A stretch of 64,000 nucleotides of DNA, from NCBI GenBank assembly GCA_039704465.1, contig JASFAU010000003.1, positions 62,001 through 126,000 of the forward strand, read 5' to 3'. This document shows positions 22,339-33,103 of the stretch, one piece after another. The notes beneath the pieces were generated by a model. That model was not told the DNA's origin. It ran no database searches and saw only the letters and a program-made list of their open reading frames with translations. The stretch is from Plasmodiophora brassicae (Eukaryota > Endomyxa > Phytomyxea > Plasmodiophorida > Plasmodiophoridae). The stretch's first letter is position 1. Each line of letters opens with the position of its first letter. The translations under genes and the position numbers were made by a program.

Positions 22339-23902
22339 ATGGCGCCGTCGCCGAGGTCGGCGTTGTGGAGGCAGATCCGGGAGGCGGAGGCGGAGATCGC
22401 CTGGCGGAAGCGGGGGATCGCGGGGCACTATAACGACTTCGAGGAGATCCAGGAGAAGTGGTTCCAGTACCTTAGCGAGCGCAATGCCCGAGTTGATCGT
22501 GATGACGGACCCGGTGTGGCCGGCTTGGCTGAACAAGTGGCATGGTTCGGTACGTTGACCATGATTGGCGCGGGCAGCTGTTGTCTCTGATTGCTGACGA
22601 CCAGAGGCGCAAAGCGTCATGTTCGACCGGCGTACCACGTGGGCTGAACGAACAATCGCCGACATTGAGCAGAAACTGCCTGCGCTGCGCGAGGCGTTGG
22701 CGAGGACGTACATTGACGACTGGAATCCTGTCACCTTGCCCGTCGCGATGAACAGCGTCGAGCCACGCCTCCTCCTCGGTCTGCGCGAACAGTCTCGCGC
22801 CCACCGTGCTGGTAACGTTGTCGGCTGGGGCCGTCCGCAATCGCCCCTGATAACATGCTGCAGATGCCAGTTCTCAGACGGAGTCGGCCCGGATTCATCC
22901 CCTGGATTCTCAGATCAGACCTACTGCACATGGCACTTCAGGCGGTTCTGTGCCGATCCGCAAACGCCGTCGTTTAGACCACGACGACGACGATGGTGGT
23001 CTCCCGCATCCGGCTCTCGAGACTCCATTGCCATCTGCAGAGACTCAAGCGCCAGCTGCTGCCGACCTATCGTCGAGCAAGCATGTCACCAGTAAGGATG
23101 TTAATATTGGTATCCTTGAACGGATACTTATTTGTTTGCGACGCCAGGTGCTGCCAGCCACGCTGAGGACGTGAAAGGAACCGGGGGCGCCCTCCACAAC
23201 AACGATGATACCCAAGAAATCGAGCCGTTGTTGGACAACATTCGCCTCACCGATGCCGCCGACCCGCCCGTCTCCGATTCTGAAGTGGTGCTGTCGGAAC
23301 ATCAGTTTGCAAATGGTTCGTTCGCGATGTGCCACTGGACGGCATCTCATCACCTGTGCAGATGCCGTTTCGGAATATGAAATCAACCGAGCGCTTCGTC
23401 CTCACACGAAGCCCATTGATTCGCTCGATATCATCATCCGCCGTATCGACCGGCGTCGCAGGGATATCGCCAACGAGGTTCAGACGCTGGACAGCGAGTT
23501 GGGCGAGTTTCGCGAGATCACTGCCGAACTGCCGGGAATTATTCGTAACCAGACTTGCCAGTCCCACAAGAACTACTATGAGGTTCGTTCATGGGCGTTG
23601 ACCTGGTACCGACGTAGCTGACGCTGCGTTCACCCTAGGCATGGTTCGATGTTCGGACAAAGGAGCACGTGCGGATCGTTCGCGCGTCAGAGCAGCGCAT
23701 TCGCGAGCTGCGACGCGGGCTGGAACGGGACCAGACGAGGGTGAAGAAGATCGTTCAGCTGCGTGGCTCGGTAGAGCTCAACGGTCTGATGGACGCCGTT
23801 GCTCCCCTCGCCGATACCGAGCTGCCAACGATAGACGAAACCGCGGAATCAGAAGACGGCTCTGCCGGTGAACCGGTGCCACCTGCTGCGGGTGCTGTGT
23901 GA
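22339..23902 (+). CDS. Unrecognised multi-exon coiled-coil protein, model incomplete
   Basis: Several coding-looking segments in changing frames suggest a gene with six or more exons. The first begins near 22339 (MAPSPRSALWRQIREAEAEI) and contains charged helix. Later pieces include TIADIEQKLPALREALART, a basic stretch PIRKRRRLDHDDDDGG (about 22950-22995) that could be a nuclear localisation signal, SEYEINRALRPHTKPID followed by a heptad-rich RRIDRRRRDIANEV, and RIRELRRGLERDQTRV, ending SAGEPVPPAAGAV at 23902. Not all splice sites could be fixed; the link between about 22490 and 22640 changes frame. I do not recognise the family. A nuclear coiled-coil scaffold is the most that can be said. 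An ATG-led frame from about 22240 with a hydrophobic run is probably microsatellite and not a signal. Confidence 0.5.
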
Positions 23903-24276
23903 CTCGAGTGTGCCACAAAGTCCCCCGCCTGGTCTCGTCATTCGTAAATTCCCTTTCGATATCGTTCGGTTGCTACTCCTGGTAGAGCGTGATAGCCGCG
24001 CGGCCCGCACGTTCGTCCTTGCCTGTAACGTGATAGACCTGGGGGTGACAATCATCGGTCGCCAAGAAGATGGGATGGTTGCCGTCGGGGCGCAGCGGCC
24101 GGGTCCTGAACATTGTCAGAGCCGGGTTGGCCCGCCTGCCGCCCAGTGTACTAATGCCGGATGCCAGGTCTTCTTCCAGCACCCGTCGGTCGGCCTCGAG
24201 TCGATTCTGCAATCAGGTCCGGCCGCAGTCAGAAACCATGCATGACCGGTTGCCCTCATTGCCACACCGTCTAAAG

Positions 24277-24957
24277 ACTATCCCGAGGTTTCCATCAACC
24301 ATCAGCTCGTCTGCTACCGCATGCGACGCAAGATCGTCTGCATCGACGCGCTTGAACCCGTCAATGTCAGTGGCGGTGGTGGGGTACTCAGCGGCGTTTC
24401 ATCCATTGAGGGACGGGCCCAGATGGCTGATGACACAATCAATGCCGACGCGTTCGTATTCGTCTACAGTGATCGGTCCAACGCGACGGCCGTCTGCCTC
24501 GAGCCCGTCGTCACGAAGGTCATCGACGCCAAAGGCACCCTGATGTTCCCGTTGTTCGTCGTCCACATCGACAAGGTCGACGCGCGCCACCGCAAGGTCC
24601 CTCCCACATTTGGCGACGCCCTGGCAATCGTAATGGGATTTGTCAACACGTCGCCGCCGTGCCCCTGACGCTCCTCAGGCGTACGGTGGCGAATTCGCGC
24701 GAATGCCCGTGACGGCTGGCGACACGGCTGCCGAACGGAAGGCGGCTACTAGGCAGCTGTTCCAGGAGATTCTCCGGGAGGTCTGCGACTTTCGCCGCAT
24801 ACAGAAAAGGATCCGGCGGAAGCGGCTCGCCGAGCTGGACGCGGTGGCGAAATGGAGCGACGCCAGCCTGGGCCGCTACGAGTTCGCCAACCTGGCCATC
24901 CTCGGCCTGCTGTCGCTCCTCGCCCTTCGCTTGCTGTGTGCGATCGTTGGGCGGTGA
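24277..24957 (+). CDS. Ras-like G-domain fragment with C-terminal membrane segment
   Basis: Two exons are clear, 24277-24629 and 24679-24957 (intron 49 bp, phase 0). The joined sequence follows the Ras fold: DYPEVSINHQLVCY (switch I and strand 2), KIVCIDALEP in place of the DTAG strand, then NADAFVFVYSDRSN, FPLFVVHIDKVDARHRKV (G4 region; DKVD where N/TKxD is usual) and GDALAIAYGGEFARMPV. After the G domain come a basic helix (RRIQKRIRRKRLAELD) and a hydrophobic C-terminus (LAILGLLSLLALRLLCAIVG) that could be a tail anchor. The 5' exon with the P-loop (GxxxxGKS) was not found in any frame I read, so either the exon is missed or the protein has lost it. The Ras assignment is moderate. Confidence 0.45.
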
Positions 24958-25019
24958 ACAGATATAAACATAATCACGTGTGAATGTGCCACATAAATAC
25001 AACGGCCATCGCAGACGCC

Positions 25020-26762
25020 CTAGGTGAGCGCCTGAACGACCTGGCTCTCCAGGTCAGGGAACAATGCCATCATGGCCCTGTACTTGGCGGCGGCCGATGG
25101 TTCGGGCGATGCTCGCAGTTCGATGGAGGCGACGTCCGGGTACTTCACATAGGTGCCGGCTGACTCGCATTGCAGGCCGTGGTACGCGCGGACGGCTCCA
25201 CCGAACGCAGCAGTGTTCGTACCAACCGTGGCCGTATAGACAGGGGCGTTGAACACGTTCGACAGGACGGTCAGGATCTCGGCGTTCGATGAGGCGCCGC
25301 CCGTGGCGATCACCCGGCGATGTCTGACGCCCAGCAATTGTGAATGGTACAGCATCGACATGCACTGGCCTTCGACGATGGCCCGGATCTCGACTTCTGC
25401 GGGAAGGTCGGCGAAATCAACGACAAGGCCGGCCGAGTTGAAGCCATAGATCCCGGTGTCGCGAACGGTCGGCGTGATTTCCGGCTGCAGGTAGAAGAAC
25501 CCAGTGTAGCCACTGTTGCCCGGTGCGGTCTGACGCAAACACTTCGAGAACGTCTCCCACGACCCGCCAGCGCACCGATTACGAACGTCCTATGCACGGC
25601 AATGGGTACGAGATCAGCACCTCAGGACAGCGCGGCCCCGACCTCACGCGCCAGTGACCCATTCTTGAAGCAGAGCATGGCCAAGTTCGACGCAGGGTTG
25701 CACGGGTTGGTGAGAATGTGTCCCTCAGTGCCAGACGGCTTGCAATCGAGAGCTGGGACGACGGCGAGAACAGTGTCGGACGTGCCGAGCGACACGATCA
25801 CGTCACCGGCTTCCGAAAGGCCCAGGCCGGCGACGGTAGACGGGTTATCGCCCGTGAATGGTATTACACGGCACGATCGCGAGAACCCGTGCCGCTGGAC
25901 GAAATACGACGACACGGTGCCCAGCACGGCATGCGGTGCCACGGGCTGCTCCTTCCCGAGCAGTTGCTCCAGGCGTTGGCACCCGGATTGGCCTGCAATG
26001 CTCTGGAGCAGTGCGGGCGACCAGCGCCTCGATCGAATATCCATGCAGTTCATGCCCGACGCGTCACTCTGGTCGATGGGCGCGTATCGGCCCAGAAGCA
26101 GCGACGCCAGCATCGACGAGATCAGCGAGATCCGCTCGCAGCGGTCATACGCGACTGGTGAATCCTGGATAATCTTCGCGATCTGGTTGCCCGTGAACCT
26201 TTCGTAGGCGCGCGACCCGCTAACATCAGCCAAAGCCTGCAGGCATGCCTGTGAGCGCGCGCCGACAGGAATGACGACAACCCGATGGCACCTGTGGGCC
26301 GCCTAGGGCATCCTCCAGGCGTCGGCAGAGTACAGCCGTGCTGGAATCCATCCAGATCGGGCCGTCGGCAATGGCGAACGCGTCGACGAGCTGGTCGCGC
26401 AGCGTGCGACCCGGATCGAGATTGGCCAGGAGGGTCGAGGCGCCGCGGGCCCAGTAGACGGATCCATGCTGCTGCCCGCAACCGCTCACAGCAACGATAT
26501 CCGCGAGACGGACAGACGCGGCCAGATCGTCGAGGAGCCGATCGACGGCCTCGACGAACATCAGCGTAGGCGCAACAACGACGCCGCCTGGCTGCCGAAC
26601 GCACCCGGACGTCGTGCCATAGGACGGAAGATCGTCGTCGAACGACACCGCTTTCTCGCATACGACCTTGAACTGTTCGTCGACGACGATCGCGGCCAGG
26701 CCCTGCGTCGACAGGTCCAACCCGAGGTACAATCGCGGTCGACGCCGCCCGCTCCGCCCCAT
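25020..26762 (-). CDS. XYLB: D-xylulokinase (FGGY family)
   Basis: Phosphorylates D-xylulose to xylulose 5-phosphate, feeding the pentose phosphate route. Three exons (26762-26292, 26248-25643, 25589-25020; introns 43 and 53 bp) give 548 residues, close to the human 536. Family segments: LYLGLDLSTQGLAA at the N-terminus, GCGQQHGSVYW, GPIWMDSSTAVLCRRLEDA, then GSRAYERFTGNQIAK (restored across intron 1), PIDQSDASGMN, VIPFTGDNPSTVAGLG, SLGTSDTV, CFKNGSLARE and ATGGASSNAEIL. The C-terminal ATP-binding motif ATGGAS is intact. An in-frame upstream ATG near 26860 adds a hydrophobic stretch (VLLLAAAVASLSAVAVSW); I prefer 26762 because the family starts there. Product is probably cytosolic. Confidence 0.93.
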
Positions 26763-26880
26763 GATCGCCCAGCTGACGGCCACCGCCGACAGCGACGCGA
26801 CCGCCGCCGCCAGCAACAGGACGGCCCCGTCGCCACCACCGCCGCCCCTCTGCTGCACCATTCCCGTCCGATTCCCAAAT

Positions 26881-27147
26881 GACGTTTTGACGAGTTCGTT
26901 TTCCGCCCTTTGACGTCCCCCGTCCCCCCGTGGCAGTGCGCCATCGCTGGTCAGCCCCAGTCCCGACCGTTGCAGCTCGTGTGCAGCGCCAGTGGGCTGC
27001 CAACGACGGGACGCCTTTTGAGGAGTTCGCTTTCCCCCTTTGACCTGCCCCGTCCCCCCTCGGCCCTTCCCCGTGACAGTGCGCCAGCCCCAGTCCCGAC
27101 CGTTGCAGCTCGTGTGCAGCGCCAGTGGGCTGTCAACGACGGGACGA
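26881..27147. repeat. Tandem duplication of about 130 bp in the XYLB upstream region
   Basis: Two imperfect copies (about 26881-27009 and 27010-27147), each with TTTGAnGAGTTCG at the left, a CCCCTTTGAC-type stretch, then CCCCAGTCCCGACCGTTGC and CAGCGCCAGTGGGCTG. The second copy lacks a 12-bp internal piece and has a C-rich insertion. The region lies between XYLB and a plus-strand kinase-like gene and carries the TGCAGCTC core seen in other intergenic repeats. Confidence 0.75.
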
Positions 27148-27377
27148 CTGACGACGCGCCGGCAGAGAGACGGGGCGGACAAATCTGCACTGGTGTTTGG
27201 GACGGCGTTCTCAGGATAATTCGGCCGGCAACTCGCGTCGAGCAGTCCTGGGACCCGCGAATGACGCCGAGGCGGTGATTGTCGTTGTGGGCGGCAGTGC
27301 GCAGTCACAGAAGGGTCCAGAGGGGATCGCGGTTCGGGGGGCGGTCTGCGCCCGGGCGAGGCGGCGCGAATGACCTG

Positions 27378-28382
27378 ATGTCGATCATCGATCAACGCTA
27401 CGAGCCTGTCGAGGAGGGCGCCGGCCCATCGATCCGCACGCTGAGCAAATGCTGCGAGCGGCAGATCGTTCGCCGGCGACGATCGTCGGGGACGATCTAC
27501 GCCGGCGACTTCTGCATTCGAACGACGATTGACGTTGGGCGGGCCCCGCGTCTGCAGGGTGTCGCCGGCATGATCGAGCGGATCGCTGTCCTGGGTGATG
27601 CTCACGTAGGCGGCATCCTCGACATGTCGATCACGGGCAACGAACTCGTAGTTATAACCCGGTACCAGCGTCGAACGCTGTCGAACATGGATACCGGCGG
27701 GCCCGTCGGAGAAGCGTTCGCGTTGAAAGTCATCGCCCAGGTCGGCAGTGGCCTACTCAATGTTTATCGCGGGTCGCGGCCCCTGTTCGAGAAGCTGGCG
27801 CCAGTTCATGCCGACGTCTGCGCGCTGGACGAGAACGACGACGACCTCGTCGTCGACATCCTGGATATGCTCCTGTGCGAAAACGTCGACCCCACCCAGA
27901 CGGTCGACGACGAAAGCGTGATCGTCTGGGCACCGGAACGCGTCGAGCAGCGGTCGTCGACCACGCCGAGAGATCAGGACGACACGAAGGCGCAGGTCTG
28001 GGCGCTGGCTGTCACCGTATACAAGCTGGCTGCCGCGTCGGCCCCATGGCACGGGTCGTCGCCGCTGGAAGTCATGCGGAAACTCGTCGACGACCCGCCG
28101 GAACCCATCCCGGACACCTTCTCCACCGACTTCCGAGACCTGCTCCTGAACCGCATGCTAGCCAAGGACAGGCACGAGCGAATCTCCCTCGCCGAGCTCG
28201 TCGAACTCCCGATCCTGTCCCCGTACCTGCGGCAACCGCCCGGTGACCCGCCCCCGACCGACGTCGGCCTGCACCCCGGTGCCGTCGCCGACGCCAGCTC
28301 CTCCGAGGGCGGCGACGACCCCGCAGCCGACGACGACGACGACGTCGCCGACGCCGGCGCCCCTGCCTGTCGCATCCAGTAA
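27378..28382 (+). CDS. Probable pseudokinase
   Basis: Intronless, 334 residues. The C-lobe is kinase-like: KAQVWALAVTVYKLAAASAPWHG corresponds to the F helix (D-VWSLG...P-F), DFRDLLLNRMLAKDRHERIS to the HI region, and VIVWAPERV fits the APE motif. Catalytic features are missing: the expected HRD-x-KPxxN loop reads VHADVCALDENDDD, DFG is replaced by DIL, and no Gly-rich loop or VAIK lysine is recognisable in the N-lobe. A tail of about 50 residues is acidic (GGDDPAADDDDDVAD). It is likely an allosteric or scaffold protein, if the fold reading is right. No family name is assigned. Confidence 0.6.
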   Translation: MSIIDQRYEPVEEGAGPSIRTLSKCCERQIVRRRRSSGTIYAGDFCIRTTIDVGRAPRLQGVAGMIERIAVLGDAHVGGILDMSITGNELVVITRYQRRTLSNMDTGGPVGEAFALKVIAQVGSGLLNVYRGSRPLFEKLAPVHADVCALDENDDDLVVDILDMLLCENVDPTQTVDDESVIVWAPERVEQRSSTTPRDQDDTKAQVWALAVTVYKLAAASAPWHGSSPLEVMRKLVDDPPEPIPDTFSTDFRDLLLNRMLAKDRHERISLAELVELPILSPYLRQPPGDPPPTDVGLHPGAVADASSSEGGDDPAADDDDDVADAGAPACRIQ

Positions 28383-28559
28383 ATCGAATGAAACATTAAT
28401 TCGCGGCGGGCCCGCATGGCAGCCTCCCTGCCAGTCAGGGCGGCGGCAGCGTCCGAGGTGGGTGAGGCCCCCATGTCAGTCGGGGGAGGGAGCGCGCGGT
28501 CACGCACGGCCACGGGGCATGGTTGCAGTTAATTGCGTGGCGGGCCCGAGGGGGGGTCG

Positions 28560-30181
28560 ATGTCGTTGTCGACGCCGCGCCGGGCGGACGCCCAGCAGCC
28601 GCTGTCGCCGATGAGGCTGTCGTTCCAGTCGGCGGCGTCGCCGTCGGCCTCGTCGTACCTGGCGTACAAGGGGGAGGGCGCCGTCGCGATGCCGTCGCCG
28701 ACGACGGCGTTTCCCGGGCAGTATCAGTCGCGGGCGTACGTGTTCCCTGACGGATGGGACGACGACCGTCTAATGGTTCGGACGTGCCGTGATTGATGCG
28801 CTCTTCGCCGTCCCAATGTGCGGTCCCTTCAGGCGATACGATTTGCGGATGCTCCGTTGGCGTCGATCGATCCGGAAGGACATGCGGCGCACGTGAACTG
28901 GTGGCTGGAAGCCATCCGGTCGTATGCGTCCCAGAAGCGCACGACGCACGTCAACCTGGACGAGATCACGAGGCATTTCACTCGCCATGGAATGTACCCG
29001 GAGTGCATCGACGAGGTCATGCGGGAACTGGTCGCCACCGGCCAGGCCTGCCCGGTAGGCACGTTCCTAAACCCGCCGAACCTCCTGACCAACATATGGA
29101 CGCTCGTCACCTCCGGGATCACCAGTGCCCTGTTCTCGTCCTCGTCGGACACGCTCTCGAATGGCCCGTTCTTCTTCACGCAACTGGTTCGGGAGCGGGC
29201 CGCCGACCTGCTTGACACGCTGCTGTCGTCGTCGTTCAACGAGGTCGACCGCATCATCGACGTTGCGCACATCAAGCGCGTTCTGGCAGCCCGGTCTGGG
29301 ATAGACTTGTCGACCGAGAACCAGTCGCTCCTGGATTCGTCGATTGCCGCCCGCCTAGACGCGGACACGCAGATCGTGCTGAGGCAGTTGGTGGTCGACG
29401 GGAAGGCGGCAACGTTCATGGGCCAGGCGCAGACCCTGTTCGTGAAGATAACGTCGAGCTCGAGGCTGCCCGTGGAACCCGTCGGCGACTCGGATAGGAA
29501 CATCGCCAACCTGAAGTACACGATGCAGTACCTGCAGGAGCACCTGGCCGACGTCGAGGGCAAACGGGCGGAGAAGATGAAAGAGGTCAAGGCCGCCCTC
29601 AGAATCCAACGGAAAACGTTGGCGAAGTATCACCTCGCTGCGGTGAAGGTCGGCATGGAGTCTCACGGCACGTGTTGCGATCGTCTAATCGGGCGTTGCT
29701 GCAGGCGCTGGAGAAGGAGGAAGAGACGCGAAGCCAGCAGCTGCACAACCTGCAAGGGCTCCTGCTTCGGATATCGTCGTCGCACTCCAATCGCGAAGTG
29801 TTCTCGGCGATGAAACAGGCGTCCCAGGCGGTCACGCAGATCCAGAAGGAATGCGGCCTGGATGCCGAGTCTGCCGGCGATTTCATGGCCGACCTGCAGG
29901 ATACGCTGGCGGACGCCAGCGAGATCGACCAAGCGCTGTCGCAAGGTTCGCTGTCGTGTGCCTTTGTGTATCCCGCTGCGTCTGATCGAAGTGCGTCAGA
30001 CGTTTCCGGCCAGGCCGAGGACATGAAGGAGCTGGAAGACGAACTAGAACGCCTGGACGCCATGGACGAGATCACGCCTGTCGTCGCCGAATACGAGTTC
30101 CCGTCGGTGCCTCGAATGGCCGCCGTCGAACCCATCCCCGAAACGTCCCGACGACCGTCCGTCGAGCTCGACCTAACATGA
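28560..30181 (+). CDS. CHMP7: CHMP7-like ESCRT-III subunit
   Basis: CHMP7 recruits other ESCRT-III subunits, most notably to seal the reforming nuclear envelope. Three exons (28560-28775, 28833-29648, 29705-30181; introns 57 and 56 bp) give 502 residues. The N-terminal half reads as tandem winged-helix (HVNWWLEAIRSYASQK, HFTRHGMYPECIDEVMREL, FFFTQLVRERAADLLD), as in CHMP7. The C-terminal half is a Snf7 domain: NLKYTMQYLQEHLADVEGKR, KALEKEEETRSQQLHNLQGLL and an acidic tail with DMKELEDELERLDAMDEITP. A region before the Snf7 domain (TFMGQAQTLFVKI) matches the linker. Start chosen at the first ATG in frame. Confidence 0.88.
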
Positions 30182-30378
30182 AACCTACCGTATTGTAAAA
30201 CGCTAATGGTATGATTATACGTTGCGGTCGGCCGGCGCCCCATAGGCGAGGCCGCTTGCTGTCGCTGCAACCAGAGCGATGCTGTCCATGATCGATCCCA
30301 CGCAGATTTCGACGGAAAATGACAGTGGCGCCCGCACGTTCCCGGAAACTGCATTTGCGATCTCCGTGGCGGGTCGCG

Positions 30379-32274
30379 ATGGCAGACATGGAGGTCGTCG
30401 AGCGCGACCTGGGCGACTTTGTCGAGGACGACGACGTCGATTTGGACGAGTGAGGCATGGTGTGTGCGCGCCTGGGATTGCTTGCGTGCTGACGGGTTGC
30501 CGGGCGTGCAGCGCCGGATGGGACGACGCCGATGACGGCGGCGATGCGGCGCCGGATGCCTGGGAGACCACGCCAGGGTACGAGGTCGGCATGTCGGATT
30601 CGCTTGCAGACCTGTCGCTGATGCACCCCAGCGCTCCACGTATCATCAAAACTATCAAGCTCGTCCTGTACCGCGTTGTGATCCTGACCGGACGCATGCC
30701 TCGACACCCTGACAATCGCCAACAGCAGCAGCCGTCCCTGGAGGCCATCCCCGTTGCCAAGACGACAACGAATCCAGAACCGTCGTCGTCGTCGTCGTCG
30801 TCACACCCACGCAAGCGCCCGCACGACGGCGGCGACGCGTCGAGCGCCTGGGCGAAGGGCACCGGGTACGGCGATCGCCACTCGAAAGACTTTGACGTGA
30901 ACGAAACGATCCGCACGAAGAAAGCCTTCTCGGACGAGCTGGCCGGCGAGCTGGGCACGCTCTGCGACCAGGTCGAGCTGTGCCCGCCGGCGTCGTTCGC
31001 CTTCATCGCGAACCTGCTGACCGAATCCAACATCGTCGTCGCCGTGACGACGATCCTCGACGTCGACTCGATGCTGGAGGCCGAGATGTACTACTCGGCG
31101 CTGCTCGCCGCCCTGCGCCTCTGCACGATCCTGTCGTCCCGCGACGAAATGAACCTGATCGGCTACCTGGAACCGCCGTCCGGCCTGTCGATCTACGGCG
31201 CCCTCGCCGGCCTCAAGGTACCGTGCCCGTTTGGTCCCATTGCTTGTCGCCCGCCCTGACGAACGTTGTCGCGCGAAGCAAAAGGCTGAGGACGCGCACC
31301 TGCTGATTCAGTCGACGTCGTCATCGCAGGCCGACGACGGGAACGGGATCGTGGAGAACATCCTGGCGGCGGCGCACGCGACGCTGGACGTCTGCCCGGT
31401 GGACGCCCAGCGGGACGGTTCGACGCTGAAGGCGGAGACGCCTGCGCAAGCGACAGCGGCGCCGACGGCGTCGTACCTGCTGGACGATGAGGCTGCCGCC
31501 CAGTACGAGACGTTCATGGAGGCGCAGCGCTTCCAGTTGGTGGACGACTTCCCGCAGCATCTGTTCAAGGACAGCAAGGAGGCGAAGGAGGCGCCGAGCG
31601 CGCCCGTCGTTCGGCGCCTGGCGCATGAGCTGGCGACGCTGCGCCGGTCGCTGCCGGTCAACCAGGAGTCGTGCGTCCTGGTGCGCTCCAGCCAGATGGA
31701 CATGCGGTTCGCTCGCGTGCTGATCTTCCCGGCCAGCGGCACGCCGTACAGCAACGGCGCGTTCGTGTTCGATGTGTTCTTCCCGAACGCGTACCCGATG
31801 AAGCCGCCCAGGATGCTGCTGCGGACGACGGGCGGCGGCACGGTCCGGTTCAACCCGAACCTGTACAACTGCGGCAAGGTGTGCCTGTCGTTGCTGGGCA
31901 CCTGGGAAGGTCGCGCGGCAGAGAGGTGGAGCGCGGCGTCGTCGTTTCTGCAGGTCGTCGTCTCGGTGCAGGCCCTGATCTTCATCCCTAAGCCGTACTT
32001 CAACGAGCCCGGGTTCGAGGAGTCGCAAGGGTCCCGCCAGGGCGAGCAGGCCAGCAACGAGTACAACAGGAACCTGTATCCGAGCACAATACGCTGGGCG
32101 ATGACGGACGCGCTGGCGAACCCGTACGCGGAGTTCGCCGACGCCGTTCGGGCCCACTTCTACTTGAAACGCGGCATCGTCAAGCGCCAGGTCGCCGAAT
32201 GGCCGTCCGTCCCTGCCCGGATCGTCAAGGCGCTGGTCGAGCAGCTCGACAGGCTTACCGAGCCGGCATGGTGA
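30379..32274 (+). CDS. BIRC6/UBE2O-class ubiquitin-conjugating enzyme
   Basis: Three exons (30379-30449, 30512-31217, 31279-32274; introns 62 and 61 bp) give 590 residues. The C-terminal third is an E2 fold of the large class: PYSNGAFVFDVFFPNAYPMKPP, FNPNLYNCGKVCLSLLGTWEG with the active-site Cys (GKVCLSL), SSFLQVVVSVQALIF and KPYFNEPGFEESQG, the layout seen in BIRC6 and UBE2O. There is no BIR domain and none of the SH3-like domains of UBE2O, and the length is far short of BIRC6. The N-terminal part is acidic, then low-complexity (SSSSSSS), then helical. A third intron around 30655-30720 is possible. Function: E2 or hybrid E2/E3, inferred. Confidence 0.82.
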
Positions 32275-32405
32275 CAACCGTCTACTACTACTATTATTAT
32301 GAACGACTCTGCTGGCTATGTAAGGCGCGCGTTGAATGGCGCATGTCGCCCCGGAGGGTCCAGCGCCAGTGCGCGGTCGGTAGCCACGCAGTTTTTCCCT
32401 GACTG

Positions 32406-33074
32406 ATGGACCGCATCGGGACGAAACGGCCGGCCAGCGAGCAAGCCGTCGCCGCCGCCGACGACGCCGCTGCTTCCAATCCAATCAAGAGACGGGCGGG
32501 CAGGATGCTGCAAAGGTATCAGGCTGGGCGTCGCGCGGCGCCGTCGCTGGCGGCGTCGTTCGCCCCTGTGATTGCCAGCCCCGGGGAGCCGCACGCCGAC
32601 CCGGTCCTGTTGATTGTCGGGTCGGCACCCAGCGTCATCGCACTGCAGCGCCAGCAGTACTACGGGAACCCGAGCAACCATTTCTGGCCGATCCTGGGCG
32701 AACTGATCGGCCTCGACGTTTCCGCTGCGTACGAGGACCGGCTGGCGCACCTGAAACGGCACCGGATCGCCCTGTGGGACATCTGCGGGCAGTTTGCCCG
32801 GCGAGGCAGCGCCGACGCCGACATTAAGGACGTGCTGGCCAACCCCATCGCTGAGCTCCTGCAGAAGCATGCGTCGATCCGCACCGTCGCCTGCAACGGG
32901 TCGCTGGCTCACCAGCTGTTCACGAAACAGCAGTGCCGACCGGGTGTTCGCGTCGTACGGCTGCCGAGTTCCAGTCCGGCGCACGCGATGAAGAACCCGA
33001 TCGTCGCGAAGGCGGCCAAGTGGCGGGACCTGCTCGGGGAGGACCTGCTCCGCGACATCGGCGCGCACCAGTAA
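32406..33074 (+). CDS. Uracil-DNA-glycosylase superfamily, hypoxanthine/mismatch type
   Basis: Intronless, 222 residues. The fold markers are GSAPSVIALQRQQYYGNPSNHFW (positions about 32625-32690 in nucleotides) and the second active-site region LPSSSPAHAM, characteristic of the HDG (family 6, deoxyinosine) branch and its Mug-like relatives. It would remove hypoxanthine or uracil from DNA in base-excision repair. The first 45 residues are basic and could be a targeting or DNA-binding extension (PIKRRAGRMLQRY). The short ORF, lack of introns and bacterial-type motif order suggest, but do not prove, acquisition from bacteria. The stop lies 29 bp from the convergent stop of TBC1D19. Confidence 0.85.
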   Translation: MDRIGTKRPASEQAVAAADDAAASNPIKRRAGRMLQRYQAGRRAAPSLAASFAPVIASPGEPHADPVLLIVGSAPSVIALQRQQYYGNPSNHFWPILGELIGLDVSAAYEDRLAHLKRHRIALWDICGQFARRGSADADIKDVLANPIAELLQKHASIRTVACNGSLAHQLFTKQQCRPGVRVVRLPSSSPAHAMKNPIVAKAAKWRDLLGEDLLRDIGAHQ

Positions 33075-33103
33075 CCATGACCATACATAGCAAATAGCTC
33101 TAT

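Noticed and set aside
26763..27605. In-frame upstream extension of xylulokinase to more than 900 residues
   Set aside because: It runs through the 130-bp duplication and low-complexity sequence; the family starts at the ATG at 26762.
31321..32484. A 387-codon minus-strand ORF
   Set aside because: Antisense to the E2 domain; Arg-rich translation and no known motif.
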